Shown here in pieces: positions 32,402 through 36,735 of a DNA stretch of 36,735 bases (positions are counted from its first letter, which is position 1; every line of letters begins with the position of its first letter). The notes under the pieces were generated by a model. The model saw nothing but the letters and a program-made list of their open reading frames with translations. It had not been told where the DNA came from and searched no databases. The DNA lies in the NCBI GenBank assembly GCA_023400235.1, contig JAEXFI010000042.1, positions 1-36,735 of the forward strand. The letters are read 5' to 3'. This stretch comes from Bacillota bacterium (lineage in GTDB: Bacteria; Bacillota; Clostridia; Acetivibrionales; DSM-1351). Position numbers and translations under genes: made by a program.

Positions 32402-33019
32402 ATGATTTCTATTGGTGAACAGGTCTACATATTCCTATATGCAATTTTAGCCGGAGCAATTGCGGCTTTTCTTTATGACCTTCTAAGGATAAAAAGAAGA
32501 GCTGTTAAAACCGGAGTCATATTTGTAGGGCTTGAGGATATATTATACTGGCTCACAGTAGCAGTGTTTCTATTTATAACTGTATACAACAGTAATAGTG
32601 GTCAGATGAGAGGATTTATATTCATAGGAAATGTTATTGGAGTAATGCTTTATGAAGCACTGCTGAGCAATTTGATAATAAAATCTTCGATGATGGTCAT
32701 CAGACTGATCATTAAAATCTTTAAATTCATATGGATGGCAATAAGTTACCCTTTCAAACTGCTATATAAAATCATATCAATTCCCGTGGCTTTTATTTTC
32801 AGCCTTATAGCAAAAATTTTTAGATTTTTGGGAAGCTGCCTGAGAACGGTTTTCAAGAAGGCCGATATAGGTGAGAAGACCCGTAAACTGGGAGGAAAGG
32901 TTCTGTCAGTAAAAGTACGCACAAAGGGAATGGCTGGAAAGAAGCTGAAAAAGATGAGTGAAAAAAGGAATAAAAGGCGAAAAGAAAAAAAATCTAAGGC
33001 TTCTCAGCAAAATTCATAA
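32402..33019 (+). CDS. yabQ: Spore cortex biosynthesis protein YabQ
   Basis: A 205-residue membrane protein of the YabQ family, required for cortex formation in the outer forespore membrane. Several hydrophobic segments (about 8-25, 45-62, 70-92, then a long amphipathic/hydrophobic region to 145), YDLLRIKRR after the first helix, and a strongly basic C-terminal tail (from about 155). The ATG at 32402 has only a weak ribosome site (GGCAGG), so translation may be coupled to yabP. Confidence 0.9.
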   Translation: MISIGEQVYIFLYAILAGAIAAFLYDLLRIKRRAVKTGVIFVGLEDILYWLTVAVFLFITVYNSNSGQMRGFIFIGNVIGVMLYEALLSNLIIKSSMMVIRLIIKIFKFIWMAISYPFKLLYKIISIPVAFIFSLIAKIFRFLGSCLRTVFKKADIGEKTRKLGGKVLSVKVRTKGMAGKKLKKMSEKRNKRRKEKKSKASQQNS

Positions 33020-33127
33020 AAATATTTACCAATCAGAAGGATTTTTCTTTCGGGCATAGAATATAGTAGTGAACAACTGCGCATTTATAAGGGTTTTACA
33101 AAAGATGGATAATTTTGAGGGGTTTCT

Positions 33128-33406
33128 ATGAAAAAACGAAAGAAGTTTAATATTTGGACATTGATACTTATAGTGTCATTTTGCTACTTCGGATATACTT
33201 TTTATAATCAGCAGTCCAGCATTGAAGAGAGAAGAACACAGCATGCCCAGCTTGAAAAAAATATCCATGGGGAGACTGTAAAAAAACAGCAGCTTTCCAA
33301 GCAGAAGGCTCAAATAGATACTGACGAATTTGCTGAAAAAATCGCCAGGGAAAAATTGGGTTATGTCAAGGACGGGGAAAAGATATTCGTAGACACCAAC
33401 AGATAA
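33128..33406 (+). CDS. divIC: Septum formation initiator DivIC/FtsB family
   Basis: A 92-residue bitopic division protein. Basic MKKRKKF, one membrane helix (about 9-26), then a coiled coil (30-65) and the family end AREKLGYVKDGEKIF. It joins DivIB and FtsL to activate septal wall synthesis. Position between yabQ and yabR is exactly that of divIC in Bacillus. Confidence 0.92.
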   Translation: MKKRKKFNIWTLILIVSFCYFGYTFYNQQSSIEERRTQHAQLEKNIHGETVKKQQLSKQKAQIDTDEFAEKIAREKLGYVKDGEKIFVDTNR

Positions 33407-33509
33407 CTACTGCTTGACTGTTTTAAACATATACTATATAATCGAGTTGTTTTAATCAATTAAAGTGTAAAGCCATCTTGGGTTGAATTTGAGGAGGACT
33501 TCTTATTTT

Positions 33510-33941
33510 ATGCCGCTTGAAGTAGGTCAGATTATTGAAGGTAAAGTTACCGGTATTACTGCATTTGGGGCATTTGTCCAGTTGCCGGAAGGTAAGACAG
33601 GCCTGGTGCATATTTCTGAAGTTGCTCAGGAATATGTTAAAGACATTGGTTCCCATCTTAAGGAAAATCAGATTGTAAAAGTCAAGGTTTTGACTGTTGA
33701 TCTAAACGGCAAAGTCAGCCTTTCCATAAAAAAGGCTTGTGATCAGAAGCCTCCCGTAGTTGTGTCCAGGGCTCCCTCAGAAATGGAGTGGAGCAGCTCT
33801 AAAAATTCTTCCGGTAATGCATCTTTTGAAGACCGCCTGGCAAAGTTTATGAAGGACAGTGATGAAAAGCTTCATGATCTTAAGAAGAGTATGGATTCTA
33901 AACGAGGAAACAGCGGGTATAGAAAATCTGCTCAATACTGA
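33510..33941 (+). CDS. yabR: S1 RNA-binding domain protein YabR
   Basis: A 143-residue protein with one S1 domain at 1-75 (VGQIIEGKVTGITAFGAFVQ, GLVHISEVAQEYV, VKVKVLTVD, KVSLSIKKA) and a disordered, basic C-terminal part. The family relates to polynucleotide phosphorylase-type S1 domains; its role in Bacillus is poorly defined. ATG 33510 has GAGGAGGA 11 bases before it; the frame is open from TTG 33483. Confidence 0.9.
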   Translation: MPLEVGQIIEGKVTGITAFGAFVQLPEGKTGLVHISEVAQEYVKDIGSHLKENQIVKVKVLTVDLNGKVSLSIKKACDQKPPVVVSRAPSEMEWSSSKNSSGNASFEDRLAKFMKDSDEKLHDLKKSMDSKRGNSGYRKSAQY

Positions 33942-33984
33942 AAATGCACATATAAAATAATGGCGATATAGCAGTAAATAGGTG

Positions 33985-34014
33985 TTGACACTTGTACGCC
34001 TATAGTATTATAAT
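33985..34014 (+). promoter_or_regulatory. Strong promoter of the tRNA-Leu gene
   Basis: TTGACA (33985-33990), an 18-base gap and TATAAT (34009-34014), both perfect consensus hexamers. The start would be about 19 bases before the mature tRNA. Confidence 0.8.
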
Positions 34015-34039
34015 AATCTAGTCGCTGTTGATAATCCGT

Positions 34040-34128
34040 GCCGAAGTGGCGGAACTGGCAGACGCACAGGACTTAAAATCCTGCGGGGCTAACACCCCGT
34101 ACCGGTTCGATTCCGGTCTTCGGCACCA
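34040..34128 (+). tRNA. tRNA-Leu (anticodon UAA)
   Basis: An 89-nt class II tRNA with a 7-bp acceptor stem GCCGAAG/CTTCGGC, anticodon stem CAGGA/TCCTG around loop CTTAAAA (anticodon TAA at 34074-34076), a long variable arm (GGGGCTAACACCCC), T arm CCGGTTCGATTCCGG and an encoded CCA (34126-34128). Confidence 0.97.
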
Positions 34129-34173
34129 ACTTTATATGTTTGACGTCGGGATTTACCACTGTCAAACAAGAAG

Positions 34174-34196
34174 AACCGCCTGTATGGGCGGTTTTT
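34174..34196 (+). terminator. Intrinsic terminator after tRNA-Leu
   Basis: AACCGCC (34174-34180) with GGCGGTT (34187-34193) and a T run. Confidence 0.85.
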
Positions 34197-34220
34197 GTAT
34201 TGTTAATACTATATTAATAT

Positions 34221-34250
34221 AAAAAGGCAGATGAAAATATCTGTCTTTTT
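34221..34250. terminator. Second terminator-like hairpin
   Basis: AAAAAGGCAGAT with ATCTGTCTTTTT (one G-T pair), 6-base loop; A and T runs on both sides. Confidence 0.75.
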
Positions 34251-34347
34251 TGCTGTAAATTTTAATACCTTCAGACTTTGGTAAAAAGATTGGTGATTTT
34301 ACTGCTTTTAATAAATAAAGAACCCAGCCTGGTACCTGCTAAAATAT

Positions 34348-34385
34348 AAATAAAGCTTTTAAGATATTCCTAAAAGCTTTATTTT
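34348..34385. terminator. Terminator-like hairpin downstream of the XRE gene
   Basis: AAATAAAGCTTTTA (34348-34361) with TAAAAGCTTTATTT (34371-34384), loop of nine. It lies just past the 3' end of the minus-strand regulator gene and may terminate it. Confidence 0.65.
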
Positions 34386-34416
34386 CACTTGAGATAAAAT
34401 ATGTGTACACCTGCTG

Positions 34417-34743
34417 TTACTGTTTGGCCTTCAGATATCTGGCATAGCTGAACAGTTCCTTTTTATTCTCTTCGGACAAAGCTTCGTAGAGTTCGGTCAG
34501 TTCACTTGGAGACTGGTCCAGATACATGGAGTTTGAGACTCCTGCCAGCCAATCCAGGCTTACATTGAACTTTTGTGATATAAGAATGGCAATACTGATG
34601 GGTACATCCCGGGCCTCTTTTTCATTTTCTCCTTCATACCTGTACACAGAACTTCTATGAATACCAAGCATTTTTGCAAATTCATCAACGGGATATCCCA
34701 ATTGGAGTCTCAGCTCCTTTATCCGGTCGTTAGTCGCTGCCAT
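34417..34743 (-). CDS. XRE/Cro-cI family regulator
   Basis: A 108-residue regulator. Residues 1-70 form the HTH_3 domain: IKELRLQLGYPVDEFAKMLG then recognition helix HRSSVYRYEGEN, and FNVSLDWLAGVSN at its end. The C-terminal part is a short helix-rich tail. It is divergent from the phage-type late regulator, with promoters and repeated motifs between, so it is probably the remnant prophage's repressor or a captured regulator. Start ATG 34743 has AGGAGGT on the minus strand; the longer frame to 34842 overlaps its promoter. Confidence 0.85.
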   Translation of the reverse strand: MAATNDRIKELRLQLGYPVDEFAKMLGIHRSSVYRYEGENEKEARDVPISIAILISQKFNVSLDWLAGVSNSMYLDQSPSELTELYEALSEENKKELFSYARYLKAKQ

Positions 34744-34777
34744 GTGTAAAACCTCCTGTATAAGTCGTAACAAGTTT

Positions 34778-34806
34778 ATTATATATATATTGTCGCCGAA
34801 TGTAAA
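34778..34806 (-). promoter_or_regulatory. Promoter of the XRE gene
   Basis: On the minus strand TTTACA (34806-34801), 17 bases, TATAAT (34783-34778). One ATTGTCGC element (34789-34796) sits between the two hexamers, a typical operator position. Confidence 0.65.
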
Positions 34807-34889
34807 TAAAAAATTTCCGAACGGAGAAATTTTTATTGACATCCAGCAAATGGAATGTTATTATTATATTGTTCCCAAACTGCGACAAT
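34789..34889. promoter_or_regulatory. Divergent control region with paired operator-like motifs
   Basis: ATTGTCGC (34789-34796) and its inverse GCGACAAT (34882-34889) flank the region; a 9-bp inverted repeat AAAAATTTC/GAAATTTTT (34809-34817, 34826-34834) lies between. TTGTTCCCAAAC occurs at 34869-34880 and again at 35009-35020. Layout resembles a temperate-phage switch. Confidence 0.5.
34836..34864 (+). promoter_or_regulatory. Promoter of the phage-type late regulator
   Basis: TTGACA (34836-34841), 17 bases, TATTAT (34859-34864). The leader to the ATG at 35056 is about 185 bases and holds a GGGCATTAT/ATAATGCTC stem (34981-35004) followed by a T-rich stretch. Confidence 0.6.
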
Positions 34890-35055
34890 TAAATAAGTGT
34901 GCTTTCATAAAATGGATTTCTGCTGGAATATGTGGAGCTGGCCGGGATTCTACAGTGTACATGAAAGATAAAGAGCAAAAGGGCATTATAAAGGCAATAA
35001 TGCTCTCTTTGTTCCCAAACGGGGAAGGCTTGACGGATTGATAAGGAGATAACTT

Positions 35056-35511
35056 ATGATTAAACAGGAATTAACAGAAATAAATCAGCTGAAAAAAGAA
35101 ATAAATCTACTAAGACAAAAACTTCAGGAGTTGAGTTTTGGCGACAGTGAGACTGTAGTCGCCGACAGGGTAAAGGGAAGCATGGCTCAGTTTCCCTATA
35201 TACCTAGAACCTTTACCATAGTAGGACGCGAGGAAATGTCGGAAGAATGCCTGGAGCAAAGAAATCAGATGGCAATGAAAATCAGAAACAGGACCCAGGA
35301 ACTCATGAAAAAGGTAAACAAGGCATTTCAGTTTATTGACAGCATACAGGACAGCAATGTCAGGCAGATACTTACATACAGATATATAGACGGACTTACC
35401 TGGGAACAGACCGGGGAGTGTATGAGCTATTCGTGGGAAACAGTCAGGAAGAAGCATGATAAATTTTTAAAAAGTATACCAAACAATACCAGTATATATG
35501 ATGTAATATAG
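35056..35511 (+). CDS. Phage ArpU/DUF1492-type late transcription regulator
   Basis: A 151-residue protein. The N-terminal half is a long coiled coil (LTEINQLKKEINLLRQKLQEL, then RNQMAMKIRNRTQELMKKV). The C-terminal part is a sigma-70 region 4-like helix-turn-helix: ILTYRYIDGLTWEQTGECMS then SWETVRKKHDKFL. Proteins of this type sit at the end of the early region of Firmicute prophages and switch on packaging/head genes, but here no terminase follows. GGAGAT precedes ATG 35056. Its last codons and a few bases beyond the stop region are duplicated at 35794. Confidence 0.72.
   Translation: MIKQELTEINQLKKEINLLRQKLQELSFGDSETVVADRVKGSMAQFPYIPRTFTIVGREEMSEECLEQRNQMAMKIRNRTQELMKKVNKAFQFIDSIQDSNVRQILTYRYIDGLTWEQTGECMSYSWETVRKKHDKFLKSIPNNTSIYDVI
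35472..35505 (+). repeat. 34-bp direct repeat, left copy (end of the late regulator gene)
   Basis: AAGTATACCAAACAATACCA and the next 14 bases are repeated at 35794-35827 with three mismatches; the first 22 bases are identical. This copy codes for the C-terminal residues of the late regulator. Confidence 0.85.
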
Positions 35512-35551
35512 TATTGTAAAAGATTATGCAAGTACGTCCTTTGCAATTGAG

Positions 35552-35668
35552 ATGACAATAAGGCAACTTGTTCGAACAGGGGCCCACACAGGATATGCTA
35601 TGATAGACCTCATAAAACGACTTTGGCACCGCAAAAAGTCAAAGACTAAGGTCCGCAGACATAGATAG
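35552..35668 (+). CDS. Possible small basic phage protein
   Basis: A 38-codon frame starting MTIRQLVRTGAHTGY and ending in a very basic HRKKSKTKVRRHR. No good ribosome site. It could be a small phage gene or the end of a larger deleted one. Not recognised. Confidence 0.25.
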   Translation: MTIRQLVRTGAHTGYAMIDLIKRLWHRKKSKTKVRRHR

Positions 35669-35745
35669 CTTGTGAGGGCCGCTTTTATGCAAGCATATGC
35701 CTGCTAAAAAGCTTTATTGCCCTGGATTTGCTTGATTTCCGCCCC

Positions 35746-35769
35746 AAAAAGCCGTTTTAGCGGCTTTTT
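35746..35769 (+). terminator. Intrinsic terminator in the prophage remnant
   Basis: AAAAAGCCG (35746-35754) with CGGCTTTTT (35761-35769), loop TTTTAG; A and T runs on both sides. Confidence 0.85.
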
Positions 35770-35793
35770 AAGGAAAATAATAATCTTTATGAT

Positions 35794-35827
35794 AAGTATA
35801 CCAAACAATACCAGTCCACATGATGTA
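35794..35827 (+). repeat. 34-bp direct repeat, right copy
   Basis: Repeats 35472-35505 (three mismatches, at repeat positions 23, 24 and 26). It is outside any intact gene, so it is either a slipped duplicate or the 3' end of a second, deleted paralogue of the late regulator gene. Confidence 0.85.
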
Positions 35828-35865
35828 TGATGCTAGTGGTGAGTGATATCTAAAACGTATAGCGG

Positions 35866-36102
35866 GCGTGGAGAATTTTTGCAGGGTATGGCGGGACAAA
35901 GGAAAATACTGTACGTATTGACAAGAACCACAACGAAAAATTTCTACGCAGGAATTTAACCGTCGGCAATATGTGACTTTCAGGTGTCACAGACCACTGG
36001 TGTAGGGGATTTTGCCTAAGGAGTGGTTGATAAGGGCAAGTTGGGGAAGGGGGAATAGAGCAAGTGAGAAAAGCAGCTTTAAAAAACATTGGAGGGAAGT
36101 AA
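35866..36102 (+). pseudogene. Fragments of phage structural genes
   Basis: Three short protein-like stretches in different frames: WRIFAGYGGTKENTVRIDKN and on to NLTVGNM then stop; CDFQVSQTTGVGDFA then stop; and GQVGEGGIEQVRKAALKNIG then GK and stop, ending one base before the next ATG. The last is placed like the C-terminus of the gene that precedes a tail terminator in prophages. Identity of the parents not established. Confidence 0.3.
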
Positions 36103-36531
36103 ATGGTCAATGTATTTATTGACGCCATAGCACTAAAAATTAATGCGGAGCTGGGCGAAGGGTTCACCATCTATAAGGAAGTTCAGGAACAAGGTTTTGA
36201 TTTACCTTGTTTTTTTATTTTTCTGAATACTTCCAAACAGAAAAAAATGATTGGAAAGAGATTTTTCAGAGAGCAGCAGTTTGTTGTTGAATACCATCCG
36301 GGTGCGGATGGAAAGAAGGCCCAGATCAACAATATGATCCCCAGGCTTAATGCTGCTCTGGAATATGTGACTGCCGAAGGTGACATGTTTACCGGGAGTA
36401 AGATGAGCTGTGAGGTCATAGACAATGTTTTGCACTTTTATGTGAACTATAATTACCATGTCTATGCAACGGTAAATGCATCGGAAGCCATGGAAAATAT
36501 GGTGCTGGACGGCAGATTGAAGTTGGAATGA
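36103..36531 (+). CDS. Phage tail terminator-like protein
   Basis: A 142-residue protein resembling the tail-terminator family of Firmicute myo/siphophages (DUF6838-like): MVNVFIDAIALKINAELG, EVQEQGFDLPCFFIFL, a central FFREQQFVVEYHPG and a C-terminal VNYNYHVYATVNASEAME. Such proteins cap the tail tube and join it to the head. GGAGGGAAG precedes the ATG. The expected next gene (tail sheath or tube) is not seen; instead a 12-codon frame from 36580 runs into the structured repeat. Confidence 0.6.
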   Translation: MVNVFIDAIALKINAELGEGFTIYKEVQEQGFDLPCFFIFLNTSKQKKMIGKRFFREQQFVVEYHPGADGKKAQINNMIPRLNAALEYVTAEGDMFTGSKMSCEVIDNVLHFYVNYNYHVYATVNASEAMENMVLDGRLKLE

Positions 36532-36603
36532 TGTTGGAAATACGTTGGAAATACCACCGGAAGTGGGCGTAAAAACGGTATGAGTACGACACAAAATGGT
36601 ATT

Positions 36604-36614
36604 GGGAGGTTAGC
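36604..36614 (+). repeat. Repeat-end scar GGGAGGTTAGC before copy 3
   Basis: The same GGGAGGTTAGC that joins consecutive repeat units occurs here directly before copy 3, as if a previous unit had been deleted except for its 3' end, or the junction is part of the mobile unit. Confidence 0.5.
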
Positions 36615-36719
36615 TTGAAAGATACATGTTGTGTGTCAATGTGACTTTCAAGCAGCGAAAGCCACTGCGTGCCTTTCATTACTATTTGTGTACGCGCCAT
36701 GCGCGTAGATGGGAGGTTA
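36613..36719 (+). repeat. 107-bp structured repeat, copy 3 (left-type)
   Basis: HP1 arms GCTTGAAAG (36613-36621) and CTTTCAAGC (36645-36653), a perfect 9-bp stem; HP2 36657-36661 with 36673-36677; HP3 36691-36697 with 36701-36707, loop CAT. Ends GGGAGG (36711-36716). It is nearly identical to copy 1 and, like it, is followed directly by a right-type unit. Confidence 0.9.
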
Positions 36720-36735
36720 GCGTGAAAGATACATG
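36720..36735 (+). repeat. 107-bp structured repeat, copy 4 (right-type), cut by the window end
   Basis: GCGTGAAAGATACATG matches the start of copy 2, including the G that marks the right-type HP1 arm. So the doublet at this end has the same left/right composition as at 9-222. Confidence 0.8.

Larger units (their letters stand above)
35512..36102 (+). other. Gene-poor prophage remnant interval
   Basis: About 590 bases where terminase, portal and capsid genes would be expected. It holds a possible 38-codon frame (35552-35668), a terminator (35746), the right copy of the 34-bp repeat and short protein-like fragments near 35866-36102. Confidence 0.6.

Noticed and set aside
34100..34128. 3' end of tRNA-Leu as phage attachment site
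   Set aside because: No second copy of the tRNA 3' end and no integrase gene in the window; it may lie outside, but nothing here supports it.
34742..35041. 99-codon plus-strand frame across the divergent promoter, including a short frame from ATG 34961
   Set aside because: It covers both promoters and operator-like motifs; no ribosome site at any internal ATG.

Overview
The window reads as core chromosome of an anaerobic, endospore-forming, flagellated low-GC Firmicute, most like a mesophilic cellulolytic Clostridium of the Ruminiclostridium type. That placement is inferred from gene content: sporulation genes (spoVG, spoVT, yabP, yabQ), flagellar rod genes, [FeFe]-hydrogenase maturases, an intracellular GH43 xylosidase, and the Bacillus/Clostridium order purR-spoVG-glmU-prs-pth-mfd-spoVT-mazG-rqcP-yabP-yabQ-divIC-yabR. 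No rRNA or species-specific marker is present.

Layout. 1-222: a tandem doublet of a 107-bp structured repeat. 225-8011: an accessory block with a double-length solute-binding lipoprotein, a TetR regulator divergent from an MGT-type glycosyltransferase, a secreted YiiX-like cysteine hydrolase, a GH43 enzyme and a small zinc-ribbon membrane protein. 8090-8670: no convincing gene, but two divergent promoters, each reading into a stretch rich in base-paired helices. 8706-11916: [FeFe]-hydrogenase accessory genes (TM1266-like regulator, hydG, hydF). 12197-17288: mbl, two flgG-type rod genes, a flgJ-type gene, a membrane-anchored NAGPA-domain protein and fabZ. 17538-33941: murC (minus strand), then the long conserved plus-strand block from purR to yabR. 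34040-34128: tRNA-Leu(UAA). 34417-36531: prophage remnant with a Cro/cI-type regulator, an ArpU-like late regulator and a tail-terminator-like gene; the structural genes expected between the last two are missing or reduced to fragments. 36613-36735: the structured repeat again, cut by the window end.

How the genes work together. PurR, Prs, MurC, GlmU and FabZ supply PRPP, peptidoglycan precursors and fatty acids. Mfd, MazG, SSB and HU maintain DNA and nucleotide pools. Pth and RqcP clear stalled peptidyl-tRNA. SpoVG, SpoVT, YabP and YabQ act in sporulation; sigma-H-like and sigma-G-like promoters are visible before spoVG and spoVT. HydG and HydF build and load the H-cluster of a hydrogenase encoded elsewhere.

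Most noteworthy: (1) the 107-bp repeat, with three hairpins, one compensatory base-pair change between copies and a Shine-Dalgarno at its 3' end directly before start codons; (2) the pair of divergent putative structured RNAs at 8090-8670, the minus-strand one with mutually exclusive helices; (3) a GlmU whose uridyltransferase half has lost its signature residues while the acetyltransferase half is intact.
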